In this document: positions 51,102 to 59,547 of the stretch, piece after piece
Numbering within the stretch: position 1 is the stretch's first letter
Layout: every line of letters starts with the position of its first letter
Assembly (NCBI GenBank): GCA_947589185.1
Contig: CANQCK010000002.1
Span: 1-60,924 of the forward strand
Length of the DNA stretch: 60,924 nucleotides
Source: an uncultured Clostridia bacterium
GTDB lineage: Bacteria > Bacillota > Clostridia > Oscillospirales > Ruminococcaceae
Direction of reading: 5' to 3'
Notes under the pieces: generated by a model
Databases searched by the model: none
What the model was told of the DNA's origin: nothing
The model's input: the letters and a program-made list of their open reading frames with translations, nothing else
Program-made: the position numbers and the translations under genes

Positions 51102-51177
51102 GCTTGTGTAGCACAGTTGGTAGTGCAGCTCATTCGTAATGAGCAGGTCGCAGGTTCGAGTCCCGTCACAAGCTCCA
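51102..51177 (+). tRNA. tRNA-Thr (anticodon CGU)
   Basis: A 76-nt gene with encoded CCA. Acceptor GCTTGTG pairs with CACAAGC; the anticodon loop TTCGTAA carries CGU. The discriminator base is T. It stands alone and is followed directly by the palindromic repeat array. Confidence 0.95.
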
Positions 51178-51178
51178 G

Positions 51179-51194
51179 GCAACGATGACGTTGC
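51179..51194. repeat. TCA-loop palindrome just after tRNA-Thr
   Basis: GCAACG-ATGA-CGTTGC; its complement has the loop TCAT. It belongs to the same palindrome family as 8776-8791 (same stem, mirrored orientation) and may help terminate or process the tRNA transcript. Confidence 0.6.
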
Positions 51195-51201
51195 ATCCAT
51201 T

Positions 51202-51911
51202 CCGCCTTTGACAAGTTTTTGCTAAAGGCGGTTCTTTGTACAACGGCGGACTAAAATTGCGTGCAGGGGTCACCCCTGCAGCCTCCGCAGGCTCTGCCGC
51301 CTTTTTTTATTTTTGTTAATGTTTAAAATGCCTGCAACGGCGGGTTATACTTTTTATAAAAACGCAAGATACGAAAAATTCACGTTTTGCAATTGTGAAA
51401 TGCGAATTGGGTGCAGCGTCACGCTGCCCGCCTTTGGCTAATTTGCTGAAGGCGGTTTTTTTGTATAACGACGGACTAAAATTGCGTGCAGGGGTCACCC
51501 CTGCAGCCTCCGCAGGCTCTGCCGCCTTTTTTTATTTTGTAAATACTTATAATGCCTGCAACGGCGGGTCAAACTTTTGATAAAAAACGCAAGATATGAA
51601 AAATTCACGTTTTGCAATTGTGAAATGCGAAATGGGTGCAGCGTCACGCTGCCCGCCTTTGGCAAGTTTGCTGAAGGCGGTTTTTTTGTATAACGACGGA
51701 CTAAAATTGCGTGCAGGGGTCACCCCTGCAGCCACCGCAGGCTCTGCCGCCTTTTTTTATTTTTGTTAATGTTTATAATACCTGCAACGGCGGGTTATAC
51801 TTTTTATAAAAACGCAAGATACGAAAAATTCACGTTTTGCAATTGTGAAATGCGAATTGGGTGCAGCGTCACGCTGCCCGCCTTTGGCTAGTTTGCTAAA
51901 GGCGGTTTTTT
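51202..51911. repeat. Tandem array of three 225-bp repeat units plus a terminal hairpin
   Basis: Units start at 51202 (226 bp), 51428 (225 bp) and 51653 (225 bp); a last half-module lies at 51878-51911. Each unit holds a CCGCCTTT/AAAGGCGG hairpin with T-run, the module GGACTAAAATTGCGTGC, a palindrome GCAGGGG-TCA-CCCCTGC, a GC-rich block CCTCCGCAGGCTCTGCCGCC, an AT-rich stretch, and a second palindrome GCAGCG-TCA-CGCTGC. Units differ by only a few substitutions. Open frames of about 60 codons inside the units have no ribosome sites and repeat with the array, so no gene is called. Confidence 0.9.
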
Positions 51912-51937
51912 ATTTTAAGATATCATAATATCTAAAA

Positions 51938-51971
51938 AGCTGCTGTAAAATTATACAGCAGCTTATTTTTT
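51938..51971. terminator. Terminator at the repeat array / membrane protein boundary
   Basis: A perfect 11-bp stem AAGCTGCTGTA/TACAGCAGCTT with a 5-nt loop, followed by ATTTTTTTG on the + strand and by TTTTTAG on the minus strand. It can end the leftward gene at 51981. Confidence 0.85.
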
Positions 51972-51980
51972 TGCTCAAAA

Positions 51981-52568
51981 TCAATCAACAATGCTCTTTG
52001 TAGGAGCATTATCTCTCTTTTCTCTTTCCCTGCGTTTTTTCTTAATGAGCCTGAATACATCTATAATAAGTAAAATGAGTGAACATAATAAAAACAGTAG
52101 TATCGGATAAAACCAAATCATATACTTGTATTGAGGATTTATATTTCCGCTTTCAGTAACCTTTCCCGTTGCATAATCTACAAAATACTTTTCTGTTATA
52201 AAAAAATACACCAGCACAGATACCAATGAAACGGCAAAGCTTGAGATGTAAAACCGCTTGAATGATAGAATCAAAGCTCCGAGCATCGCAATAAGGCAAA
52301 TCAAAATAACTGCTCCGACATATGTATTAATATCAATAGTCTTTTTGAAAATGCTTATAACAGTAATACCGCCGTAGAAAAATCCCGAATATAAAAACGG
52401 CAAGACCATTATAAATTTTATCAGCTTAATCCAAACAGATTCTTTCCGAATAAATTTTTTCATAGCTTTGGAAGGGGCGTTCTTTCGCTCCTCTTCTTTT
52501 TTTCTGAAAATTTCGTCGTTTTTCATATTTTCTTCTTTGGTTTTTTTAAGCCTTTTAGATTTTGACAT
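51981..52568 (-). CDS. Hypothetical four-helix membrane protein
   Basis: A 195-residue protein I do not recognise. A Lys/Glu-rich cytoplasmic start (about 1-45) is followed by four predicted helices (about 47-70, 80-102, 108-126, 148-172) and a basic tail (KKKRREREKRD). There are no conserved polar residues inside the helices to suggest a transporter. Both ends appear cytoplasmic. It is monocistronic between the repeat array and spoIVB, on the opposite strand. The start ATG 52568 has only a weak site (AAAAGGGGA). Confidence 0.55.
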   Translation of the reverse strand: MSKSKRLKKTKEENMKNDEIFRKKEEERKNAPSKAMKKFIRKESVWIKLIKFIMVLPFLYSGFFYGGITVISIFKKTIDINTYVGAVILICLIAMLGALILSFKRFYISSFAVSLVSVLVYFFITEKYFVDYATGKVTESGNINPQYKYMIWFYPILLFLLCSLILLIIDVFRLIKKKRREREKRDNAPTKSIVD

Positions 52569-52833
52569 AGCTGTGATTTCCCCTTTTGCAGTTTACACCT
52601 TATTTATATAAACAGCTTAATAATTGTTATGATTGATTGTTTTCTTAAACATACAATTAGTATAACACAAATCTTCTGAAAAACACAACCCCAATATTTT
52701 TATAGTACCTTTATGAATTTTTTCTCGCTTAAACCAAAGTAAATACTTCTTTAATAACCATAGAATTATACAGAGCAATCTGCAAAATATAATATAGGTG
52801 CGCATCAAATTTTAAAGAAAGGATAATTGTTTT

Positions 52834-53994
52834 ATGAAAAAGACAGTAAAATCTCTGACTTTTATTTTGCTGACTTCATTTCTTATTATGACATCAATTA
52901 CCTTTTTCTCTTTTAACGGTTCTGATTTTCCGAATTTCATATCAGCCATAAATAATCAGTTCGGAAATTTAAAAAACAAATCTGACAACGCCGTTGCCGT
53001 AAACGGAGTTGTTAAAAAGGTCATACCTTGCGGACAGCCGTTTGGAATTAAAATGCTCACTGAGGGAATTATCGTTGTAAGACTTTCTGACATCAGCGGT
53101 CAAAAAAATTCCTGTCCTGCAAAAAGTGCGGGAATTCACGTCGGTGATATTATTATTTCCGTCGGCGGTGAAAAAATAACTTCAAATGAAGATTTATCAA
53201 AGGCAATTTCTGCAACTAACGGAGAAACTGTCGAGGTTGTTTTAAAGCGAAACAATTCAGACGACAGTACTTCACCGGGCGAAGAAATATCACTAAAGCT
53301 GACTCCTGAATACTGCGACAGCGAAAAGTGTTACAAAACAGGAATGTGGGTAAGGGATTCATCAGCAGGAATCGGTACAATAACATTTTACGACCCGTCT
53401 ACAGGCGTTTTCGGAGGTCTTGGACACCCCATTTGCGATACTGACACAGGAGATCTTATGCCGTTATCAAGCGGTGAAATATGCGACGTATCCATTACGG
53501 GATACAAAAAAGGCTTGAACGGAACGCCTGGAGAACTCAGAGGAAGATTTCTCAGCAAAGACGAAATAGGCACAGTCACACAAAACACAAACAGCGGAGT
53601 TTACGGTCTGCTCAACGAATCTCCCAGTGAAAAAGAAGAGATAGAAGTCGCCGACTACGATGAGATAAAGACGGGAAGAGCAGAAATTCTTACAACTATC
53701 AGCGGTTCAGAGCCTGAAAAATATTCTGTCAGTATAGAACAGATAAATCACGATGATCCGGATCTAAAAAATCTTGTAATAAGAATTACCGACAGAGAAC
53801 TGCTTGATAAAACCGGCGGGATTCTACAGGGAATGAGCGGAAGTCCGATTATTCAAAACGGAAAACTGATAGGAGCGGTAACGCACGTTTTTGTAAACAA
53901 TTCCTCAATGGGCTACGGCATACTCGCCCAGACTATGATTACACAATCTCAGACAAATTCAGACAGCAATAATTGTCTGAATTTAGCCGCTTAA
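52834..53994 (+). CDS. spoIVB: SpoIVB sporulation serine peptidase (S55)
   Basis: A 386-residue protein. A signal/anchor helix (about 10-28) is followed by a PDZ domain (about 75-155; AKSAGIHVGDIIISVGGEKI) and an S55 peptidase domain with GGLGHPICD (catalytic His) and GILQGMSGSPIIQNG (catalytic Ser). In B. subtilis SpoIVB is made in the forespore and triggers pro-sigma-K processing across the intermembrane space. AAAGGA precedes ATG 52834. spo0A follows, the conserved spoIVB-spo0A order of endospore formers. Confidence 0.95.
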   Translation: MKKTVKSLTFILLTSFLIMTSITFFSFNGSDFPNFISAINNQFGNLKNKSDNAVAVNGVVKKVIPCGQPFGIKMLTEGIIVVRLSDISGQKNSCPAKSAGIHVGDIIISVGGEKITSNEDLSKAISATNGETVEVVLKRNNSDDSTSPGEEISLKLTPEYCDSEKCYKTGMWVRDSSAGIGTITFYDPSTGVFGGLGHPICDTDTGDLMPLSSGEICDVSITGYKKGLNGTPGELRGRFLSKDEIGTVTQNTNSGVYGLLNESPSEKEEIEVADYDEIKTGRAEILTTISGSEPEKYSVSIEQINHDDPDLKNLVIRITDRELLDKTGGILQGMSGSPIIQNGKLIGAVTHVFVNNSSMGYGILAQTMITQSQTNSDSNNCLNLAA

Positions 53995-54342
53995 CTCAAG
54001 ACTTAATTTATTTTTTCCCTTTATGAGTAATAATCTCTAAAAATAAAACGTTTTGTAATATTCTATCATAATTATACAATTTGTAATATAAAAATGACGT
54101 TTATGTCCTTATAACTTTAAATTTGACGATAAAAACTTGTATTTTTTTGTTTTTTCCTATTGATATTAATCTTGCTTTGTGCTAATATATGGAACAAGGA
54201 ACGATGTCCGAAAAATAAATCATTTTCGGACAATTTAAAATATTTTAAACAGTGTCCTCATAAAATCTAATAATTTACTTCACATTGTATTTAACATTTA
54301 TTTCTTAACAAAATTTCAACAAAATTAAAGGAGTGAAACAGC
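53995..54342. promoter_or_regulatory. spo0A upstream region with promoter and 10-bp inverted repeat
   Basis: A sigma-A candidate is TTGATA (54160-54165), a 17-nt spacer and TAATAT (54183-54188). Just downstream, TGTCCGAAAA (54205-54214) and TTTTCGGACA (54223-54232) form a perfect 10-bp inverted repeat with an 8-nt loop, in the 5' leader. It could be an operator or a transcript hairpin. No convincing sigma-H promoter or canonical 0A box was found. Confidence 0.5.
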
Positions 54343-55161
54343 TTGAGAAGTAAAATTAAAATATTGTTAGGCGATGACAGCAAGGACTTTGGAGTAAACT
54401 TTGCAAGTCTTCTCAGAAACAAAGGCTTTTATGTTATCGCACGGCCGAAGGATGGGTTAGTATTATTTGACGCCATTAAAAATGAGGCTCCTGATGTTGT
54501 TATAATGGACATAATGATGCCTAACCTTAACGGTGCCGATCTGGTGGAAAAATTCAATCATACGCCTTACAAGAAACCTCACTTTATTGTATGTACATCT
54601 TATGGGGATTCGTATTTGGAGAAAACGGCATTTGAAAAAGGTATTGAATGTTATCTTAGAAAACCTATCGACATCAATTATCTGGCAAAACGCATAAATG
54701 AAATTATGGGCGTTGAAGAAGAACCCGTTGTCGAAGAGGTCAATGTTACTAAATCATACGACGATGTCGCACTTGAGATTGCCGTAACAGAAATAATCCA
54801 TCAAGTTGGTGTTCCTGCTCATATTAAGGGCTATCATTATTTAAGAAATGCAATAATTCTGTCTGTTAAAAACAGAGAAATGCTTGAATGTGTGACAAAG
54901 GTTTTATATCCTACCGTAGCTAAAAACTTTAACACAACAGCTTCAAGAGTTGAACGTGCTATACGCCATGCTATAGAAATTGCTTGGGACAGAGGCGATA
55001 TTGAAACTCTCAACTCGTTCTTTAAATACACCGTTAATGTTGAAAAAGGAAAACCTACCAACAGTGAGTTTATCGCTTTGATCACAGATAGAATTTCATT
55101 AAAGCTGAAAGCACAAAGCAGAAATTCCTCAAGTGCTTATTCAAAGTCTACGCTTATATAA
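54343..55161 (+). CDS. spo0A: Sporulation master regulator Spo0A
   Basis: A 272-residue response regulator. The receiver domain (about 1-122) has the acidic pair (GDDSKD), the phosphorylatable Asp in [11 protein letters not shown], Thr/Ser in VCTSYG and Lys in LRKPID. The C-terminal DNA-binding domain (about 145-262) holds [44 protein letters not shown] and [11 protein letters not shown], specific to Spo0A. It controls entry into sporulation after phosphorylation. The start is TTG 54343 with AAAGGAG. An interdomain linker precedes the effector domain as usual. Confidence 0.97.
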   Translation: MRSKIKILLGDDSKDFGVNFASLLRNKGFYVIARPKDGLVLFDAIKNEAPDVVIMDIMMPNLNGADLVEKFNHTPYKKPHFIVCTSYGDSYLEKTAFEKGIECYLRKPIDINYLAKRINEIMGVEEEPVVEEVNVTKSYDDVALEIAVTEIIHQVGVPAHIKGYHYLRNAIILSVKNREMLECVTKVLYPTVAKNFNTTASRVERAIRHAIEIAWDRGDIETLNSFFKYTVNVEKGKPTNSEFIALITDRISLKLKAQSRNSSSAYSKSTLI

Positions 55162-55200
55162 AGTTTTTTATCAAAATTGTCATATTTATTTTTCCTGAAC

Positions 55201-55236
55201 AAAATCCGCCGTACAAAAGATGGCGGATTTTTGTTT
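55201..55236 (+). terminator. Terminator of spo0A
   Basis: A 10-bp stem AAAATCCGCC/GGCGGATTTT with an 11-nt loop, followed by TTGTTTT. Confidence 0.85.
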
Positions 55237-55314
55237 TAAATGCCCATTTATATAATTTTTTTAAGCTAAGTTTAGTGCATTTAGCGAATTTTTTGCAGGA
55301 TTTATTTGTTTGGC

Positions 55315-55343
55315 TTGCAATTTCTGACCTTTTGTAATAAAAT
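55315..55343 (+). promoter_or_regulatory. Promoter of the aminotransferase gene
   Basis: TTGCAA (55315-55320), 17-nt spacer, TAAAAT (55338-55343), about 40 nt before the start. Confidence 0.6.
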
Positions 55344-55383
55344 ATAAGAGATAATTACTTTAAAATTTACTGGAGGTCTTTTA

Positions 55384-56670
55384 ATGCTGCTTAAAGATAT
55401 GTCTAAAAAAGAACTTGAAGCTTTTCTTTTGGAAAACAAAGCAAAGCTTGATGAGTTTAAAGCAAAAAATCTGTCACTTAATATGGCGAGAGGAAAACCA
55501 AGCACTGAGCAGCTTGATTTAGCAGTTAAAATGCTTGCTGCTGTAAACAGCTTTGACGCTGATTATTCCGCATCTGACGGAACGGATTGCAGAAATTACG
55601 GCGGACTTGAAGGTATCTGCGACGCTAAAGAACTTTTTGCACCTATGCTCGGCGTTTCGACCGACGAAATAATTATCGGAGGAAATTCAAGTCTCAATTT
55701 AATGTATGACACAATTGCAAAGGCTATTATTTTCGGCGTAAACGGCATCGACAAGCCTTGGAAGGATTACGATAAAATAAAATGGATCTGTCCTGTTCCG
55801 GGTTATGACAGACATTTTGCAATATGCGAGAGCTTTGGTATTGAAATGATAAACGTTCCGCTCAGCAAGGACGGTCCGGATATGGATATGATAGAAAACC
55901 TTGTTGCAAACGACGAAGCAATAAAAGGTGTATGGTGCGTTCCTATGTATTCAAACCCGACGGGAATTACCTACTCAGATGAGGTTGTAAGAAGATTTGC
56001 CAATTTAAAGCCAAAAGCAAATGATTTTAGAATTTTCTGGGATAACGCTTATTGTATCCATCATCTCACCGATACTCCCGACAAACTGCTTAATATTCTT
56101 GACGAATGCAAAAAAGCCGGAACTGAAGATATGGTTTACATTTTTGCGTCAACGTCAAAAATTTCTTTTGCAGGCGGAGGAATTGCTGTTTTAGGTGCAA
56201 GCAAGAAAAATGTAGACTATCTGCTGTCTCTTATGGCAATACAGACCATAGGCTTTGATAAAATCAATCAGCTTCGCCACGTTAAGTTTTTCGGCAGCTA
56301 TGAAGGTCTGGAAGAACATATGAAAAAGCACGCAGAAATCATTAAACCGAAATTTGACGTTTGTTTAGAAACTCTTGACAAGGAGATCGCTCCTTTGGGA
56401 ATCGGCGAATGGCACAAGCCTCACGGCGGTTATTTTATCAGTTTTAACTCATTTAGCAATTGTGCAAAAAAAATCGTTTCACTTTGCAAAGAAGCCGGAG
56501 TGGTTCTAACAGGTGCAGGAGCAACCTTTCCTTACGGAAATGACCCTGATGATTCAAATATCAGAATCGCACCTACTTTTCCCCCTGTTGACGAGCTGAA
56601 ACAGGCAATTGAAATTTTCTGCATCGCAGTTAAAATCGCATCTGCCGAAAAGCTATTGTCTGAAAAATAA
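55384..56670 (+). CDS. PLP-dependent aspartate-type aminotransferase (Aminotran_MocR family)
   Basis: A 428-residue fold-type I aminotransferase. N-terminal NLSLNMARGKPSTEQLDLA, DCRNYGGLEGICDAKELFAPMLG, the substrate-side VPGYDRHFAI and SNPTGITYSDEVV, and the PLP lysine in FASTSKISFAGGG are typical of this group, described as an aspartate aminotransferase branch in several bacteria. The likely reaction is aspartate plus 2-oxoglutarate to oxaloacetate plus glutamate; other amino donors are possible. GGAGG lies before ATG 55384. Monocistronic, with a strong terminator at 56686-56727. Confidence 0.88.
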   Translation: MLLKDMSKKELEAFLLENKAKLDEFKAKNLSLNMARGKPSTEQLDLAVKMLAAVNSFDADYSASDGTDCRNYGGLEGICDAKELFAPMLGVSTDEIIIGGNSSLNLMYDTIAKAIIFGVNGIDKPWKDYDKIKWICPVPGYDRHFAICESFGIEMINVPLSKDGPDMDMIENLVANDEAIKGVWCVPMYSNPTGITYSDEVVRRFANLKPKANDFRIFWDNAYCIHHLTDTPDKLLNILDECKKAGTEDMVYIFASTSKISFAGGGIAVLGASKKNVDYLLSLMAIQTIGFDKINQLRHVKFFGSYEGLEEHMKKHAEIIKPKFDVCLETLDKEIAPLGIGEWHKPHGGYFISFNSFSNCAKKIVSLCKEAGVVLTGAGATFPYGNDPDDSNIRIAPTFPPVDELKQAIEIFCIAVKIASAEKLLSEK

Positions 56671-56685
56671 AAAAATACCTTTATT

Positions 56686-56728
56686 AAGCCTGACGAAACG
56701 ATATGTTCCGTCAGGCTTATTATATTTT
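56686..56728 (+). terminator. Terminator of the aminotransferase gene
   Basis: AAGCCTGACG and CGTCAGGCTT form a perfect 10-bp stem, followed by ATTATATTTTT. Confidence 0.85.
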
Positions 56729-56885
56729 TCGCTTTAGAAGATAATAATAAATATTAAGTTAAAGAAAATTAGTTACAACCTACTCAAAGTCCATTAAATA
56801 AAATCCTGAGATTGTGCAATATTGCTAATTTTTTTGTGTATTATACTCCATAATTACCAATTTTAATTTTTTTGCTAATTTTACG

Positions 56886-56913
56886 TTGCAATTATCTAAA
56901 ATTATGTTAAAAT
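56886..56913 (+). promoter_or_regulatory. Candidate promoter of mgsA
   Basis: TTGCAA (56886-56891), a 16-nt spacer and TAAAAT (56908-56913), about 55 nt before the TTG start. Confidence 0.45.
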
Positions 56914-56968
56914 GTATTCAGCAGGATTTCACTGACAAAATAATAAAAAATTTAAAGGGGGAATAGTC

Positions 56969-57367
56969 TTGAACATTGCAATAATCGCTCACGACAAAAA
57001 GAAAGAACTTATGGTGCAGTTTTGCATTGCATACTGCGGAATTTTAAGCAGACATAACCTCTGTGCTACGGGTACTACCGGAAAATTGGTATCTGAAGCA
57101 ACAGGGCTTAACATACAAAAATATTTAAGCGGTTCCCAGGGCGGCGACGAACAGATTTCCGCAAGGATTTCGTGCAACGAAATAGACCTGCTCTTATATT
57201 TCAGAGATCCTATTACCCCGCAGCCAAACGAAGCTAATCTCTTAAGGCTTTGTGATGTACACAATATTCCCGTTGCTACTAACATTGCAACGGCTGAGGC
57301 TTTGATACATTCGCTTGAACACGGCGATCTGGATTGGCGTAACATTGTTAATCCTACAAGAATTTAA
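56969..57367 (+). CDS. mgsA: Methylglyoxal synthase
   Basis: A 132-residue MGS-like enzyme converting dihydroxyacetone phosphate to methylglyoxal and phosphate. [16 protein letters not shown] at the N-terminus, [10 protein letters not shown] (phosphate site), [14 protein letters not shown] (catalytic Asp), [13 protein letters not shown] and [12 protein letters not shown] are all standard. Translation starts at TTG 56969 after AAAGGGGG. Methylglyoxal synthesis relieves sugar-phosphate stress when phosphate is low. Monocistronic. Confidence 0.95.
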   Translation: MNIAIIAHDKKKELMVQFCIAYCGILSRHNLCATGTTGKLVSEATGLNIQKYLSGSQGGDEQISARISCNEIDLLLYFRDPITPQPNEANLLRLCDVHNIPVATNIATAEALIHSLEHGDLDWRNIVNPTRI

Positions 57368-57423
57368 CAAAAAATTAACACAACGCTTTTTGCATATGTG
57401 TTAAAATCATATTAATAAAACAA

Positions 57424-57644
57424 AAGCTGTGATTAGAGGAGTAGTAAGATATTTCAACTCAGAGAGGGTGCGGTTGCTGAAAGCACCTTTGAAAGGTCTT
57501 ATGAAAGACGCCTATGAGCTTCCGTTTGAATAAAAGAACGGACGTTACCTACGTTAAAGGTCAGAGTGGTTCAGAATATTCTGAGCAATTAGGGTGGTAT
57601 CACGATTATTACGGTCGTCCCTTTGGGGGCGGCCTTTATTTTTT
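57424..57644 (+). promoter_or_regulatory. T-box riboswitch with GAC (Asp) specifier controlling hisS-aspS
   Basis: Stem I starts at about 57424 (AAGCT pairing with AGCTT at 57517-57521) and includes AGTA/GGGTGC features. The specifier region GAAA-GAC-GCCTATGAGC puts codon GAC at 57507-57509. The T-box AGGGTGGTAT is at 57591-57600; its UGGU can pair with a tRNA 3' end having discriminator G (by wobble), as in tRNA-Asp at 49511. The terminator GGTCGTCCC/GGGGGCGGCC with T-run is at 57613-57643. Uncharged tRNA-Asp should favour the antiterminator and turn on hisS and aspS. Confidence 0.9.
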
Positions 57645-57657
57645 AGGAGGAAATTTT

Positions 57658-58971
57658 ATGGCAAAGTCAACAGTACAGCGTCCAAGAGGCACTCAGGACG
57701 TTATTCCGAACGAATCTCACAAATGGCAAACCATAGAAAAGGTGTGCAGAGAAACTGCCGAGCAATTCGGCTTTAAAGAAATAAGAACACCGACATTCGA
57801 AGACACAGGTCTTTTTGTGCGTTCAGTCGGCGACACGACCGATGTTGTTCAAAAGGAAATGTATACAGTTACGGCAAAGGGGGATTCTGAATTTACCCTA
57901 AAACCAGAAGGCACTGCGGGTGTAATAAGAGCAATGCTGGAAAACGGAATTCTAAACGACGGAGTTCCGCAAAAGCTGTTTTATATAACCCCCTGTTTCC
58001 GTCACGAAAAGCCGCAAGCAGGCAGACTTAGAGAGTTCCACCAGTTCGGATGTGAAATGGTAGGCCCGTCATCTCCGTCAGCCGACGCTGATATTATCGC
58101 ACTTGCAAAAAGCGTCATAGAAAGATTGGGTATCAAAGATGTAACGCTTCACCTTAACTCTATCGGCTGTCCGGAATGCAGAACAAAGTATCACCAGGCA
58201 CTGAAAGAATACTTCTCTTCCAGAAAAGATGAGCTTTGCAATACCTGTCAGGAACGTCTCTTTAAAAACCCTATGAGAATATTAGACTGCAAGTCGCCGA
58301 TCTGCTCAGATATTGCAAAGAATGCACCTGTTATTTTAGATTACCTCTGCGAGGATTGTAACAACCACTTCAATAAACTTCAGGAAATCCTTAAAGCTAT
58401 GGGTATTGAGTTTGTCATAGATACCAAAATCGTAAGAGGTCTTGACTACTACACAAAGACGGTATTCGAGTTTATCACAGATTCGATCGGCTCACAAGGA
58501 ACTATTCTCGGCGGCGGAAGATATGACGGTCTTGTTGAGACTCTGGGCGGCCAGCCGACGCCTGCTCTCGGATTTGGTTCGGGCATTGAAAGACTGCTGC
58601 TCACAATGGAAAACTCAAACTGTGAGTTTATAGAAAAGAACACCTGCGATCTATATATAGCGTCAATGGGTGATGATGCTCAAAACAAAGCCGCTTCGCT
58701 TGCACTGGCTTTGCGTGACGAGGGATTTTTCACAGAATACGACCTCATGGACAGGGGTTTGAAAGCACAGATGAAGTATGCAAACAAAATTAATGCAAAA
58801 TTCACTCTTGTTCTGGGCGACAATGAGCTTGAAACAAAACAAGCAAAACTAAAACAAATGGATACCGGCAAGGAAACAGACATTTTACTTGATGAAAAAT
58901 TCTGCGATAATTTTTCACAAGAACTTACGAATTATATGTTTAAAGACCTTTTAGAAGATACCGAGCTTTAA
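57658..58971 (+). CDS. hisS: Histidyl-tRNA synthetase
   Basis: A 437-residue class II synthetase. QRPRGTQDVIP at the N-terminus, motif 2 YITPCFRHEKPQAGRLREFHQFG, the His-specific RGLDYYTKTVFEF and the motif 3 region GGGRYDGLVETLGG-PALGFGSGIERL are all intact, followed by the anticodon-binding domain. The frame is open from 57514, but that lies inside the T-box; AGGAGG at about 57645-57650 fixes ATG 57658. First gene of the operon with a membrane protein and aspS. Confidence 0.97.
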   Translation: MAKSTVQRPRGTQDVIPNESHKWQTIEKVCRETAEQFGFKEIRTPTFEDTGLFVRSVGDTTDVVQKEMYTVTAKGDSEFTLKPEGTAGVIRAMLENGILNDGVPQKLFYITPCFRHEKPQAGRLREFHQFGCEMVGPSSPSADADIIALAKSVIERLGIKDVTLHLNSIGCPECRTKYHQALKEYFSSRKDELCNTCQERLFKNPMRILDCKSPICSDIAKNAPVILDYLCEDCNNHFNKLQEILKAMGIEFVIDTKIVRGLDYYTKTVFEFITDSIGSQGTILGGGRYDGLVETLGGQPTPALGFGSGIERLLLTMENSNCEFIEKNTCDLYIASMGDDAQNKAASLALALRDEGFFTEYDLMDRGLKAQMKYANKINAKFTLVLGDNELETKQAKLKQMDTGKETDILLDEKFCDNFSQELTNYMFKDLLEDTEL

Positions 58972-59009
58972 TTCATAAAGCTAAAATAATATGAAAGGCA
59001 GACAAATTT

Positions 59010-59546
59010 ATGTTTATTATAACCTCAAAGAAATATGAATTTGAGTGTCCTTACACTAACTCTGAATTCAAAAAGAAGTTCGACCGTGAAATAAAAGATT
59101 ACACATACCGTCAGCTAAGAAAGGATTTTCATCTGAGCGATCTATACTACGGAAAACGAAACGATAGCGCAATTGAAGTTCATTTTCACAGATTCGGCAA
59201 GCGTGACCTCGATAATCCTATGTTTGTGGGGTCTATCTGCAAAGGTGAGGACAAAAACAGCACAAAGGTCGAAGGAAAGTTTAAAAGAAAGACATCAAAT
59301 CTTATTATATCTTTATTAATAATTATTTTCTGGCTTTTTGTAACCATTATAGGCTTTACTCAAAACCTGACTGCAGGGATTATTCTTTTGGCAGTCACCT
59401 GTTTAGCGGTATATATTTTCTTTTGGGATAACAACACACCTCAGCAGATTATTGAATACTTTAGCGGTTATGATACGCCTTTAGAATGTCAGGAGGAAAA
59501 TATATACGCTGAAAAAACACTAAGTAAAACAAAGGAGAACGAATAA
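59010..59546 (+). CDS. Hypothetical two-helix membrane protein in the hisS-aspS operon
   Basis: A 178-residue protein I do not recognise. A charged soluble half (about 1-95, with many Lys, Asp and Phe) precedes two adjacent membrane helices (about 98-117 and 121-138) and an acidic C-terminal tail. GAAAGG precedes ATG 59010. It sits between hisS and aspS with a gap of only one base to aspS, so it is under the same T-box. It has no motif tying it to translation, and hisS-aspS operons usually lack such an insertion. Confidence 0.65.
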   Translation: MFIITSKKYEFECPYTNSEFKKKFDREIKDYTYRQLRKDFHLSDLYYGKRNDSAIEVHFHRFGKRDLDNPMFVGSICKGEDKNSTKVEGKFKRKTSNLIISLLIIIFWLFVTIIGFTQNLTAGIILLAVTCLAVYIFFWDNNTPQQIIEYFSGYDTPLECQEENIYAEKTLSKTKENE

Positions 59547-59547
59547 A

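Noticed and set aside
51316-51735. Frames of about 60 codons inside the 225-bp repeats
   Set aside because: They recur with each repeat unit, lack ribosome sites and span palindromes; better explained as structure than as coding.
51202-51911. CRISPR-like array
   Set aside because: The repeat unit is 225 bp with no short repeat/unique spacer alternation and no cas genes.
57514-57657. 48-codon N-terminal extension of HisS
   Set aside because: It overlaps the T-box and its terminator; AGGAGG and the conserved HisRS start support ATG 57658.
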